Below, piece after piece: positions 24,781 through 38,341 of a stretch of DNA of 64,000 bases. Origin of the DNA: Auanema rhodensis (Eukaryota > Nematoda > Chromadorea > Rhabditida > Rhabditidae). The DNA is taken from assembly GCA_964057225.1 (NCBI GenBank), contig OZ059895.1, positions 16,496,001 through 16,560,000 of the forward strand. The letters are read 5' to 3'. The stretch's first letter is position 1; every line of letters starts with the position of its first letter. The notes beneath the pieces are model-generated. The model made no database searches. It was not told where the DNA came from and saw nothing but the letters and a program-made list of their open reading frames with translations. A program made the translations under genes and the position numbers.

Positions 24781-24871
24781 TTCATACATAAACATATTTC
24801 AGTTTAATTGATTTAAATCGATTTCTATTATAATTCAATAAGAATGAAAGACATAAGAATGAAAAAAAACT

Positions 24872-24877
<6 letters not shown>

Positions 24878-24914
<37 letters not shown>
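24878..24914 (+). repeat. CT microsatellite
   Basis: Pure CT run of about 18 units. Confidence 0.9.
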
Positions 24915-24917
<3 letters not shown>

Positions 24918-25436
24918 AGATCTTGGTAGAGTTATAGAGAGCTCATATAAGATAAATCAAGCATACTACCTACATAGATCAAGCTCTCACATACACACCC
25001 ACTCACTGTTAGTCACTTGTTGACCATATAATTTTTCTTTTTTTTTTATTTCTGATTAATATCTTATATATTTCTATATATATAGTATATAGTATAGATA
25101 TCAATATCTTATTTATTTCTTTTAATTTAAGCTGCATATTCAAGCTTTAAGCTGAGGTTATACACACTCTCTCTCTCTCTCTCTCCTTCTACCATGAACT
25201 TTTAAGATATATTTGATCATTCCAAACATATACACATAGACATCAAATGGCGAATTCATCGTTTATTATTCCATCACATATACATATATGATTTCATTTT
25301 CAATTGAATTAGCTTTTACTCATTGTCTAGAGTTTTATGCTCAAATGGATCATTTTGATTCATTCATTTCAGTTATTTTTTCATTTTTTTTTTGAATTTA
25401 CTTATATATACTATATGCAAATGATAGAGGTCTATT

Positions 25437-25478
25437 TCTCTCTCTCTCTTTCACTCTCTCTCTCTCTCTCTCCTTCTC

Positions 25479-25515
<37 letters not shown>

Positions 25516-25525
25516 TTCACTCTTT
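25437..25525 (+). repeat. CT microsatellite
   Basis: Long CT array with single-base interruptions. Confidence 0.9.
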
Positions 25526-25935
25526 ATAGTCATCAAAGTTTTTCGTTGCTATTTTTGGCTTTTCATATAACTCTTCCTTCTTCCAAGCCCTTACATACCA
25601 CACATACCACACATAGATACATGTAGAGAGACTTATACCAAAACCTTTCTATCTCTGTTTCTCTCTCCCTTCCCCCCCCTCTCTCTATCTCTCTCTCTCT
25701 AATAAGTATCTTTGTCAATTATTTTTCTTATTATTACCACTATGTAGAGTTTATTTCAGATTTTCACTTATTTTTTCCGTCCAGAACATTACGTGAAGTG
25801 TTCACGTGACCGGCATACGCTTATTTTCAAAAATTGCACGCACACTTACCGGTTTATTTCTATTTTGCTCTCCTGTCTTCTGATTATTCTCTTATTGTCT
25901 TTCAACATCTACCTTCTTCTTAGTAAATCTTCGAC

Positions 25936-25937
<2 letters not shown>

Positions 25938-25983
<46 letters not shown>
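25938..25983 (+). repeat. CT microsatellite
   Basis: CT array with one TTT interruption. Confidence 0.9.
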
Positions 25984-26526
25984 CATCGACCAATCCTACT
26001 CTCTTAGTTTTCTTCTTCTTCTGATTTTTCTTTATTTCAATCTACTTAATATTTTTACTCTTTCTCCTGTCTCTTATATCTAATATTCTCTTTCTTTCTT
26101 CTCTTTTTTCAATTCTTTTTTTTGAAAAAAAAATTTACATGAAAAGATGCACATAGACACATCTTGCAAACATCAACTATTCAACTAGCTAATATATTGC
26201 ACATCGATAATCAGGCAACTAATTCTGAAATTTCATGAACGTCTTGGACCCTCTTTTTCTAGTCTTTCTATCCGCCTTCTCTTTTCTCTCTCCCTCTCTC
26301 TCCCCCTCTCTCTCTTCTTTTTGGACTTACTTTCTATATTATAAAAGTTTAAAGGTTTTATTTTCTGTGAATTACTTGTTAATCTATACTTTTTTCTTGT
26401 TTGGACTTTGCAGCCATATCGTCGCATGTCATCATCCAACTAGCCACTCATCCAACCTAAAATGCAAAAGCCAAGCAACATCTTCATTTTCATCATCATG
26501 CTTATCAATCTATTTTTATCAACGTA

Positions 26527-26567
26527 CAATAGTTAGAGCATGTGTTATGAATGCTCTAACTGTATTG
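26527..26567. other. 41-base hairpin
   Basis: AGTTAGAGCAT (26531-26541) pairs perfectly with ATGCTCTAACT (26551-26561) across a nine-base loop. CAAT and ATTG extend the stem past a two-base bulge to about 15 pairs. Confidence 0.55.
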
Positions 26568-26822
26568 ACCTTCATAGCATTTCTTCCAAAAACCTACCAA
26601 CAACGTTGTTTTCACTTACAATTTTTTTTCTTTTCATTCATCGCATCCAATCTCAACATTAGCGTCAATGTTTAGCCTCAAGTGCTCTCAAAACCTCTTA
26701 TACCTATCTTTCACGCTCATCTTTATCTCTTGTGTATGCAGGTTGATTTCAAAAAAAAAAAATGAAGATGCGCTCACACCTACATATCTTAGCATCTTCA
26801 TAGTTTGACCGTGCCCAGTTTT

Positions 26823-26848
26823 CCGGCGACATTTTTCTCTTTCGCCGG
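26823..26848. other. GC-rich short hairpin
   Basis: CCGGCGA pairs with TCGCCGG across a 12-base pyrimidine-rich loop in otherwise AT/CT-rich DNA. Confidence 0.45.
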
Positions 26849-27054
26849 CTTCTTTTTTTCATATTTCTTCTCACTCTACTTCAGATTATTCCTTTGGTTT
26901 CTTTTTTTCTCATCTCCTTCTTCTTCTTCTTCATCGTATTCGTTCAAACTGGTATGAAATCGGATGCCGTCGTCCTTCTTCTCTTTTTGTCATCAACTGT
27001 ATAGCCTCTCCTTTCTAATCTTTTCCCGTTCTGCACCCATCTCTCCCTCTCTCC

Positions 27055-27092
<38 letters not shown>

Positions 27093-27465
27093 ATATTATA
27101 TATTTCTCTTTTTCCTCTCCATTTATTATCTCTCATAGTTTATTCTCAAATCTTCCTCAATCCTGCCTCAGTCACTGTGCTATTTAGCCCTGTAGCATAT
27201 GCTACTTCACTTACTTTTCCGATCGCATATGCTTCATTATTCGCCGAAATTCATTTTTATTCTTCATTTATTGGCAGATTGTATCGTTTTTTCCTATTTT
27301 TCTTTGTCAAAAAGTTATTTTTAACCCTCATATACAATATTTAGAATCTTGCCTTCATTGTGCAGAAGCGCAACTCCAGGCATTTTCGTTTGCTCATCTG
27401 TTTATTCACGCCTCGTGTTTCAAGTTCGACCCAGAAAATCTTAGCTTCCCGTATACCTCCTTCAT

Positions 27466-27516
27466 TTCATCCTTCCTCTCTCCCTCTTTCATCCTTCCTC
27501 TCTCCCTCTTTCATCC

Positions 27517-27612
<96 letters not shown>
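27466..27612 (+). repeat. 22-bp tandem repeat feeding a CT array
   Basis: Units starting at 27466, 27488 and 27510 share TTCATCCTTCCTCTCT; the first two are identical over 22 bases. The third runs into about 90 bases of CT. The CT array may have grown from the unit's own CTCTCT tail. Confidence 0.8.
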
Positions 27613-28332
27613 CTCAATTTGCTCGACATATTTCCATACGATCTATACATATTTCCGATTTGTTGATGAACAGAACTGTTTTGTAAGAAGACGGAACAAA
27701 TCAGCCAATTTCTTTTTTCTCTTCTTCTCTCTCTGCTCTTAAGCTTTCTTTCCCTCTATTTCCACTCTGCCGCAATCATTGAAAACCTTTCCGACACCGG
27801 ATACTTTTTGTCTTTCCATGTTGAGCACCCTATTCTGCTGCAAATCTTTTCAGTTTTCTCAAAACTCTCTCCCTCTCTCCACCTCATTCTTCAGCGATTT
27901 TACTATGTTTATTGTAAGATTCTTTAATTTCACTATTTTTCAACACTTTTCATCTTCTTGCTCTTTATCGTCAAGTTTTCCTTATTATAGTAGTTTCTCT
28001 ATACCCTTCCCCCTCTTATCTCCTTCCCTCCCCCCCTCACTCTTTCTCTCTCTCTCTCTCATTACTATTATTCTCTATTATTCTCTCCTATATTGTCTTT
28101 ACCTCTGTCAGTTTCAAAGTTGTACTCTTCTTATGTTCATCATCACCAACATCACCATTTCTTCACACCCCCTCAACATACACAAATCGTTCATTACCAC
28201 CCAACACGATTTTTGTTTAAAAAAAAGAAAAAAGGAGAAGGAAAACCGCAAATAGCTAACACATACAATAAGCGAAGGGATAATGAACAACAGATTCAAC
28301 TGATTATGAACGATTTTTTTTCCCCAAAAAAA

Positions 28333-28364
<32 letters not shown>

Positions 28365-28365
28365 T

Positions 28366-28426
<61 letters not shown>
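28333..28426 (+). repeat. CT microsatellite
   Basis: Long CT array with periodic TTT interruptions in its first half. Confidence 0.9.
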
Positions 28427-28429
<3 letters not shown>

Positions 28430-29021
28430 CTCTCAAATCTGTCAGCAGAATCATAACTTCATGTTCGCTTTGTTTCTTTTTTTTTGTTTTTTCAACATTT
28501 TTTTATAAAAAAAACCCAAAATTTAATAAAATGCTAATCATAATACGATAAATATTTTATAAATTCTCTTCTAAAATGCCTTATCGTATTAAAAAATATT
28601 TTATTTGAACTTTATATAGTGAGTATAGTTGAATATATACTATATCTATCTATCTATCTATCTATTTATAAATAAATAAAAATTATATCTTTTTAATTAA
28701 AATTTATCATTTTATCATAAAACTACTCTCCTTTCATTTTAAATATTTGATCAACTCAATACAACTCTCTCTCTCCATCTCCCTCTCTCTCTTCTTTCCA
28801 AATAGAAATAAAAGATTCAATATCTCTTTTATCTCTTTGTGTTAATAACAATTCTTCCTTTATTCTTTACTAATTCCTTCTTATTCTCTTTTTTGATTCC
28901 AAAAACATACAGATATCTTTGGAATCTACTTCATGAATATCGAAGATCATGAACAGAACATATGTTATAAGCTGATGTTAATGCTTCTTCTTCTTCTTCT
29001 TAGACTATACTATCTCCCCCT

Positions 29022-29059
<38 letters not shown>

Positions 29060-29279
29060 ATTTTCACATGATTTTAAAGAAAAATAAATAAATTCTATTT
29101 AAAGATAAAATAGAATTACATACATAGACATACATATAATCATTTTTCATTTTTCATTATCTTATTCAAATAGTTTATTCTTGTATTAATAATATATTTT
29201 TATATATCTAAAATAGCATAGTAACTAGATAATGAATTGCAAAGTTTACTTATATAAGCCTTGTTCTCATACAAACATA

Positions 29280-29284
<5 letters not shown>

Positions 29285-29331
<47 letters not shown>
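29285..29331 (+). repeat. CT microsatellite
   Basis: Pure CT run of about 23 units. Confidence 0.9.
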
Positions 29332-29334
<3 letters not shown>

Positions 29335-29457
29335 GCTCCTCATTCTCGTAATTATCGATAATTGGCTATATCTGTCTGCCACCCACCTACACATTCTTAT
29401 TTTTTTTTCTTTTTCAAATTCCGTAACATTAGCTTTTCATAGCTAGCAACTTGCTCT

Positions 29458-29514
29458 CGAAGACATTTGCATATTCAGCATTTCATCTTCTGTAGATATT
29501 GAAGGATGTCTTCG
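29458..29514. other. 57-base foldback, pre-miRNA-like
   Basis: CGAAGACAT (29458-29466) pairs with ATGTCTTCG (29506-29514), with two further U-G pairs inside and a partly paired 35-base interior. The size matches a short microRNA precursor. No known seed was recognised. Confidence 0.4.
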
Positions 29515-29559
29515 TTCCTTTAGAGAACAACATTATATATACATTTGACGATAGCTAAT

Positions 29560-29562
<3 letters not shown>

Positions 29563-29608
<46 letters not shown>
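29563..29608 (+). repeat. CT microsatellite
   Basis: Pure CT run followed by two copies of TATGTTCCTCCTC. Confidence 0.9.
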
Positions 29609-29610
<2 letters not shown>

Positions 29611-30252
29611 GTTCCTCCTCTATGTTCCTCCTCTATTTCTCCTTCTATACATCCATTCTTGCCTTCCTCCATTCCACCCACCCCCACCCAACCATTCTTC
29701 TTCTCTCTATCTAATAGACATCTTACTCTTATTCTTACCAAAACGAAAACCTTAATTTCATATATAATTTTCTATTTTTTTCTATTTTTCCTTAAACTTT
29801 ACTCTTCTAACTGCTAGCAGAATATTCTACAATTCACATCTTCCCTCTATTTTCTGAATTATCAACAACAACAACAACAACAACAACAATAATAAACATC
29901 GTTATCATCTACTTATACCTTATGTCTCTTATCAATTTGCTCTTCGCCATTTCCATCTTTCATCTTGTTTTCTTCTGCTCCGCTCATTTGCATCATCATA
30001 TTCACTCAGTTTTTCTTTCCGCCTCATCTTCTCATACAATCCCAAAATAGCCAAGAAAACACTATGAGAGTATATATACAACGATGACAACCTTCTTCAT
30101 CTGTTTTTTTCCATCTAAAATTAACTATGTGAATATACTTAACTATATATACATATGTATGAATGTATGCACATATATATACATCCAAATATCCTCCTGA
30201 TTTTCTCTTTCATGTTGTTGCAACTATTGCTGATCGATTGTCTCTTTCCTTT

Positions 30253-30289
<37 letters not shown>

Positions 30290-31485
30290 TTCCGTCCCGC
30301 CTGCTATCATACCTAATCCCTCTTCCGAACAGTCTGTGCTTCAAACTTTCAGCCTTTCCAACTTTACTCATTATCACAACCTGCTTCTTTCATCCTTTTT
30401 TGTCTCTTTTTCTTTCCAACTCCAACAGAGAGCAGAGCATAACATCATCATCATCATCCTCATCATCCTCAACTGTCTTCCAGCTCATATTTCTCAGTGA
30501 TGCATCCACTTTCTTATGTCTTCAACGTTTCTATTATTTGATTATTTTATTGGCCAACAAATTAACCTTTTTAATATTCTTTTCCGATAGTTTTCATTCT
30601 CTAAACCTTTCATGATCATTGTTCTTTCAATTTTCTTCCATTTTTTGGCTCGAAAAAAAGCTTATCTGTCAAATGACTCTTGTTCATTCATGAAGAAGAA
30701 ACCTTCACATCTATATGACATGCTCTCCATTTTTCGTTCATTTTTCCCTTTTTTTTTGAACAAAAAAAAGAGAAGGAAATTTGAAAAAGATGAAAGAATC
30801 CATTTATTTTATGTATTCTTTCCACTTCCCTCTCAATAGTCTCATCCATTCTGATAGATTTATCTGAAAAATGATAAATCCCGTTTGCAAGAAATCTCTG
30901 CTCCCATATCAGCATTGATGTTGAAAATAAAAAAGAATTCCGGGCAATAAGCTTAGTATTTCCCTCCTCCTCCTCCTCCTCATTCTCTCTCTCTCTCTCT
31001 CCCTCTCTATCTCTCTCTTTGTCTGTCTTTCATAGATCGTCTCGACATAAATGGATGATGTAGAAATACAGATTTCTGCTAAGCTTTATCTTCCTCATTC
31101 GCAAACATCTACATACACCACATCTCAGTTTAGTCTTTTCTCTTTCAATCCTTATCATCCGCTCTTTTTTCTTTTTCTTTTCAACAATTTTTACTTCATT
31201 CTCTTCTCTCTTGCTTTCATAACTCTTCTCTTTAACCCTTTAACATATCGTTTATTTCTTCTTCCCAATCTCTCATTTACCGTTGAAGCTCAAAGTCAGT
31301 CATCATGGCTTCACTCCATAGATACATAGGTGCAACCGTCAAACCATCCGTCAGTCAAATCTCTTACTTCACGTGACGGCTCACGTAAGTTCACGTTGAA
31401 CGACCAGAAACTATTTTTCGTTTGTCAATTCATGTTGATCGGTTGCATTTACTAATTCTTGTTCTCAATTTCATTGTCTTCATCT

Positions 31486-31492
<7 letters not shown>

Positions 31493-31523
<31 letters not shown>
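31493..31523 (+). repeat. CT microsatellite
   Basis: CT run of about 15 units. Confidence 0.9.
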
Positions 31524-31527
<4 letters not shown>

Positions 31528-34513
31528 CTCTATATGGTCCCTCTCTTTCTCATCATCTTTATAATTACAAATACTTTTGAAAAGAAAACCATTTTCAACT
31601 ATTATTATATTGCTAACTATTTCATCTATTAATTACTCTAATTATACTATTTATATCATCAAAATTGAAATTTTATTATTTTTCTTCATTCATAATCATC
31701 ATCATCATCATCCTCATCATCATAATTCATATTATTCTACTTTTCATACATTATTTTCAATAATCAATTGTCAGTTTTCTCTTCTTGTTTAAAGAGGATT
31801 ACTTAACGCTCAGCCAAATCATTCCATCAACACACTTGTCACTTTTTTGTCTCATCATCTATTGTCTTTTTCACTCAAATTAATGTTCTTCTAGTTTAGA
31901 TTTTCTCTGTCTCTTTTCCTTCATCTTCTTCATTTTCATCTGTGTTCGCTTATATCACTTTCTTCCTTTGTGTCGCCGTCCCCCCCCCCATCTTTCCTCA
32001 TTCCTCCCTCCCTCTCTTCTCTTCTTCTATTCTTGCCCTCACCCCTCCCGTCTCCCCTTTTCTTCTTTTTTTTCTCTCTCTCTTTATCACTCTCTCTCTC
32101 TCTCTCCATTTTTCCCTCGTTGTCATCTCAGGCCTCAAAGTCAGCCTGATGTTCGTCTCATCGGTCATTATAATCCGTAGTTTCATCTTGCTCTTTTCGC
32201 TTTTTTCGGCCTCAAAACCCGTTCGACGATCACAGAAAATACATATATCAATGTCGAGTTCCAGTCTTTATTTCCTCTTTCTCGTCCTGTCTCTTTCTCT
32301 TGTTTCACACTGTCTATCTGTATGCGAGAAAATAAAACTTTTTTTTTGCTGTTTCTCACACTTTAGCTCATTTTTGACTTTATTTCGCCTCTTTTGAGAT
32401 TCCTCTTTTTTGTGTTTCGCGACTTCAGTTACTATCTGGTTTTTAGTTTTTTCTCTCTCTCTCTCTCCCTTCTTCTCTCCATTTTTCCCTCTCTTCTTCC
32501 TTCCCTCCCTCTCTGAGTAGCAGTTGTTTCATTCCTGAGACTCAATTTGTTTGTACTCTCTTGTATATTTCCTTGTATATCCAATGTTTCAACTTTTGCT
32601 TTTCAGATTGTCCATTCATTATGCAATATGATATGTAAGAAGCAAGCACAACTCAGGTGATACGGACTGCTTTGTACCATTAACGCATCGAATCCCTTCC
32701 TTTTCTTGGACTACTAGCTATTTCTATGATATGTTAACTCTCTCTATCTCTCTTTCTTTCTCTCTCTCTTCCTCTCTCTGGTCTTCATATTCTTTTTCAT
32801 TTTTCTCTCATAAGACGTCACCTGTGTGCAATTCGAGATATTCCGATTCACAGACGATGATGATGATGTGTGGTAGCTGTAGACGACCATAACGTAACAC
32901 GACGTACAATCAGTATACAACAAACTAAGTACTTCCTTGAGCAAAAGCAATATTTGACGTCAAACGATAGAAGAATTCGTCTCCACGAATTTCATTCTCT
33001 TCTGTTACAAGCACATTAGCGATTTTTGCGTTTTTTTTTCGTTGTCGCCTTCTTCTTCTTCTTCTTGGCTTTTCATTCTCAACATCTCAAACACATTAAT
33101 CAGCTTCATGTTGTTCAATTCCTGTCAACCATCACATAAGTGTTTGAGAAGTATATTTGGCATCATGAAATTCCAGAAAAAAAACTGCTCCACATCATCC
33201 CAATTTCCTATGGATATTGGAGATTCAAAAGCAACGAAGCAGAGGGAGGATGAGAGTAATATGTAACTCGAGTAAGTTTGCTTTCTGATCATCGTGCATA
33301 TCATTGCATTAACGATATCTTTACTCTCTCATGATCTTTTAATGTTTTTATCTGATGAGATGTACCGAATGAGTCTACTTCAACGTCTACTTAACTGTCA
33401 TTTCCCTCCTATCTATCTCGATGTCGTTTTCTGTTGTCGACATGTGATAACGTCCCCCTTCTTCAGCCAGAGCACCTACTCTTCATTTCCTCCCCCCCCC
33501 CTTTTCCGACATTGCAGCATCGGCTGCTGTTTATATCTATCGTTACGTCGTCACTGATTTGCTCATTCTACTATTCTCTGTGCTCATGTAGCATTGAAAC
33601 CCATTGTGTCATCAAGGACCTGTGGTCAGTAAGCTTAATCGAGCCAGGATTACGTTGTTAATTACAAATCCTGGCAATTACTTGCTGGACTAGCATGTGC
33701 TTGCTCTCAGCCTGATATTCACTAGAGGCCACATCTGACCTTTTCTTGTATGTGCATGTATGTATGCGCTTGTATGTGTCTGCCATTCTCCATTTGCTGG
33801 CCATTCTCCGTCTGCCACAACCGATATTTCCTTGTTTGATCATTGACAGAGACAAGGCTGACTTCAGTTGACAACAACGTGAACGTGCAAGCATACATAT
33901 GTCGCCAATGATGAGCATGAGGAGACAGAAGAAAGAAGAAGCATCATCAGAAGCACTACCACTAGCATTAGCAGCAGTAGCAGTAGCATCAGCAGCAGCA
34001 GCACACACACACATACAGACCAGACCCCAGTAGTAGTTAGCAGCATGATGAGCAATTCATTCTGCTTGTTTATCTCTTATTTCACTAATAGATATATACA
34101 GATGTGTGAGAGAATCTGTTCCTCTAAATCATTGTATAGAAACATTGTTCTGTTCCAATTCTCTTTTAACCTTTTATTTTCTATTTATTCCTCATTTCTT
34201 CATCTATTTTACATCAGACGCACACATACACACACTCACACGCACATATACTCATGTATTTGTGTCGTCTTTCCATTATTTTTCTTCAAAAAGCCTCCAC
34301 AATTGTTTTTTCTGTCTAAATTATACTAATTAAACGTTTTTCAATCAATTTGTTGATCCAAAAATAGATGGAAACATTCAACATTTGTCGTTTTTCCTTC
34401 TTCTCACGCCAATATCCTTTCTTGAACTTATTTTATTATTATAATAGAGTAAACGAATGGCTAGTCTGAGAATTCAGAAAGCCAGCTAGACGATATGATG
34501 TAGAAGATGTTGC

Positions 34514-34516
<3 letters not shown>

Positions 34517-34569
<53 letters not shown>
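34517..34569 (+). repeat. CT microsatellite
   Basis: Pure CT run of about 26 units. Confidence 0.9.
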
Positions 34570-34572
<3 letters not shown>

Positions 34573-35738
34573 CTTTAGTCTATCTTTAGCTATCTTTTGA
34601 GTCTTTTTTTAAAGAATTTTCATAAAAATTAATTAATGTAATTGAACTTTGTGTGTCGATAGAAGTAATTACAAATCAGAGATGCTTTTCTATTCATGCA
34701 TGGGATCAGTAAAGATTGGAACAACACGAGAAGAATCTATTATGAGATGAGAGAGAGCAGAGATAGAACAATAGGAAGGCCAAGCTGAGTAAATTACTCT
34801 TGAGTAGCTTATTCATTCTCCTTTCCTCTCCCTCTTTCTCTCTCTTCCACTCGTCTCCCACTTCCCCCACCCCTCCTTCTCTCCTTTTCTTCTCTCTTCC
34901 AATTCTCTCATTTTCTCTCTCTATCATTGAATCTCCAGAAATAGCCGAAGCTACACCAATTTCGCGCCAATCAAGCTCTAATTTCGTGTCAATCAAAGCC
35001 AATGTGCCCTGAGGGACACGGGCAAGAGCATGAGAGTAAACGAAAGGATGAGATGCATAGATGGATTGAAAATGAAGGAGAAAAAACTAAAAAGGGAAAT
35101 AGATAGATAGAGAGAGAGAGAGGGGGAAGAGAAAGAAAAGGAGAGAGAGAGAGATCAAAAAAGCAAAGCATAAGGAAAAGGAAGTGCCGATTTTAAAGAG
35201 CAGTATGATCAGCTTTCAGCTATTCTTGTACATTATTCGACACTTTTCTATTACATATACACATTTGCATAGTTAAGCTAACTATAAGATTCATTCTTCT
35301 TATTCTATTATTAGAACTAAACTTTCTAAGAACAATTCATCATCGTTGATAAGATAAGTAAATACTTTCAAACAATCTATTGAAATTTTAAATTGAAATA
35401 TTTGTTCGAATTGTTGTCCATTTTCTTATCATTTTTTCCGAAACGACTGAAAGAGAAAGTGTGGATTCATTATTCAGTTTGATAATTTTTATTTTTTGGC
35501 CGACATGCTTCCTACCTTTTCACATCTTGACTGCTTCTAACCCAGCGTCATCATCATCACCTTCCAATCAACATCAAAATGACGAAACAGCCTTACTCCA
35601 TTAAGTTCCTTGTTTCTAATCTTTATTCTCTTAAAATTTACTTGAAGAACACAGAACAAGAACTTTATTTAAATATTAATACTCAAATTATACATATAAT
35701 TAGTGTATATAATATATAAGTAAAGTTGTACCTCGCCT

Positions 35739-35739
35739 A

Positions 35740-35831
<92 letters not shown>
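35739..35831 (+). repeat. CT microsatellite
   Basis: Array of about 45 units with a few TATC interruptions. Confidence 0.9.
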
Positions 35832-35835
<4 letters not shown>

Positions 35836-36278
35836 TTTAAATTTTCTTTCTCATTTCAAGCTCAAGCTGATAACACATCATCTTTATTTTTAGGAAAAAT
35901 ACTTATACAAGAGATTGTAAACCATCAATACTATTTGCTGATTAAAGAGCATCTGAACAACAAAAAAATGCTTAAGTTATAATTCAAACTAAAACTTTGA
36001 AATAAAACACATTTGAACGAATTCAAAAAATTTTATTATTGTTGCTAAATCATTTTTGTTTTGTTTTGTTTACCATTACATCAAAATCATGCAATTCTGA
36101 TCAAACTATTCAATTTCTAATCAGATATACTTACATTATTGTTTATTTTAGTTTAAAAACATAATTTATAAAATTATAACATTATGCTTATTTAGTTATA
36201 AGAATAGCTAGAAATAGTTATATTTACTATGTGTATATAGTTTATATTTTAAGCTTGTAGTTAAGCATATACTATACT

Positions 36279-36286
<8 letters not shown>

Positions 36287-36328
<42 letters not shown>
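36287..36328. repeat. TA tract
   Basis: Pure TA run of about 20 units. Confidence 0.9.
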
Positions 36329-36331
<3 letters not shown>

Positions 36332-37142
36332 TATTTAAATTTTGTAAAAAAAACCATTTTGTCTTGTAACTATGCATGTATATACTATCTCTCTCTTTCT
36401 CTTCATTGCTCCCTCTCTCTCTATCTCTCTCTCTCTCTCACTCTCTCTCTTTACTTTTATTGATTTACATCTGATTATTCATTTATTCAGAAAATATTTC
36501 TTCACTCTCGAACGCCAGCATCCCTCCTCTCTCCTACCCCCACCGTGTTTCACGTCAAAAATTTGAATTTTACGTGAAATATTTGCATTTGTCTGCTTAT
36601 CATTTTTCATTGTAAAAGCAAACAAGTTGGTCATAATACAATCAGGAACATACACGTATGCTCTTCTCTTCGTAAAATCTCTAATTCCGTAAGTGAATGT
36701 TTCAAATCTAATCTTGCTAGCATGTATGTATGTATGTATGTATGTGAATGTATCTCTATCTATCTATCTATTTAACTATATGTGTATATACGTATGTACA
36801 TGTAATGAACATATAGTTAATATAGTAAAGAAGTAAGATTTTGTATTTTTAAAAAATGAAATATACTATATGGTATAGTATATGGTATAATATATAATAT
36901 TATATATTAATCTATGTATATATATATATATATGTGTGTAGATGTTGATGTTGATATATAATTTTTAAACATATCGATGATATGATTAGTATATTTACAT
37001 AATTATATTCTAGTATATTTCTATTTTTGTTATATAACTCTTCTTTTTGGTTCGAATGTCATTTCATATGTATCATATACTGTCGAAGAGAAATTAGAAT
37101 CTGAAAAGAATACAGATAGATTGAATAAGGGACTTGAACATA

Positions 37143-37144
<2 letters not shown>

Positions 37145-37206
<62 letters not shown>
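37145..37206 (+). repeat. GA microsatellite
   Basis: GA run of about 30 units with one AAA interruption; the purines continue more loosely to about 37310. Confidence 0.9.
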
Positions 37207-37209
<3 letters not shown>

Positions 37210-38341
37210 TGCGATGGCGTATAAGAGAGAAAGAGTCAGAATAGCGTTAAGGAACAGAAATAGAGGGAATAAGAGAAAGAGGGAGAGAGATCTTGTAGAA
37301 GAGGAGCAGAAGGAGCCAAAATTGGCGTCTATTTATGGTTAGCTCGCCCTTTCCTACACGTTCGGATGTAGTTGATTTCGTTAAGGGCAACGAGGAATCC
37401 GATTGATCGAGTCGACGACGACGACACCCTTTACTTTCTTTCTTTCTCGTCACCCTTATATAACTATATATACATATATATGTATATATATAGTATATTA
37501 TATATATATATAACTATATCTACATAAATATATGTATATATAGTTGTATATAGTTTAAAAAAATCCTGGAAAAAAAAATATTTTGATATATGCCATGTGT
37601 ACCTCTTGCATTTTTTTTCCTTTACTTCTATTTCCGCTCTTTCATTCCTCTATTCCTCTATTCATCTTTTTTCTCTCATTCTCACTTGGTATCATGCTTC
37701 TTCTGTTTCTCTTCATTGGCATTTTCCCTTCCTTTTCCCATCATCTCCCTCCCCACCCCCCTCCACTCTCTTTTTTTCTTTCTTTCTCTCTTTATCTCTC
37801 TAGATTTCCTTTTTTTTCTTGCATTTCTTACTCTAGTCCATTCAGAAAGAAACAGAAAAAATAATGAATATTGCTCACTGACCAATATGAGCCTTTTGCA
37901 ACATTTTCTTCAGCTTACCTTGTTTTATAGAAAATGTATACGTTGAGCAAATAAGGTTGATGTGTGCGTGTGTATGAGTGTGTGAGTGTGGGGAGATAGA
38001 AGAAGGATATCTATCTGATCAATGAAGTATGTATGTATAAGATATGATGCTAAATCCTTAATAATTCCTTTTATGATTGCGAACTAGTTATCTTTTCAAT
38101 TGTTTTTCCCTGTTTTCTCTCTCCTCACTCCTCCCCCTCTCTTCTTCCTTCCCCTCCCCCCCCCTCTCTCTCTCTTTCTCTACCTCCCTCTTTCTCTTCC
38201 TCTGTCGTTTCTCTCCTTCGTCCACTCTAAGCTTTCACTGTTCTCATATAAATTCATCTGGAACCCATATGAAGCATTCAACCGGCCAGAAGGCCTAAAG
38301 TTTTTAGAGTTTGTTGTTGTGGATGTGGCTAGATGATTAGC

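Larger units (their letters stand above)
18616..24860. other. gene-poor pyrimidine-rich domain, part 1
   Basis: No supported protein gene. From about 19300 the plus strand becomes strongly C/T-rich, with CT arrays at 19619-19697, 21131-21179, 21624-21648, 23060-23100 and 24240-24345. There are also a short CA run (about 19423-19440) and a GA array at 22708-22758. Open frames here are translations of low-complexity DNA (runs of Ser/Leu or Arg/Glu). A perfect short hairpin lies at 22899-22925. Confidence 0.6.
24861..31000. other. gene-poor pyrimidine-rich domain, part 2
   Basis: No supported gene. It has many CT arrays (listed separately), GATA-like TATC repeats near 28645-28665, CAA repeats near 29864-29890 and an isolated CACGTG at 25803. 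Three hairpin-forming sites stand out at 26527-26567, 26823-26848 and 29458-29514. Every long open frame is Leu/Ser/Phe-rich and lacks splice-consistent continuation. Confidence 0.6.
31001..38340. other. gene-poor pyrimidine-rich domain, part 3
   Basis: No supported gene. It has CT arrays, a C homopolymer near 31981, TATG/TATC tetranucleotide repeats near 36725-36770 and several TA tracts (36287-36328, 36915-36930, 37466-37515). GA-rich plus-strand blocks occur at about 35100-35160 and 37145-37310. CACGTG occurs at 31370 followed by TCACGTAAGTTCACGTT. The sequence around 33180-33290 is less repetitive but has no recognisable coding content. Confidence 0.6.

Noticed and set aside
33042-33266. 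74-codon plus-strand frame
   Set aside because: Starts in a CTT repeat; no domain and no in-phase neighbours.
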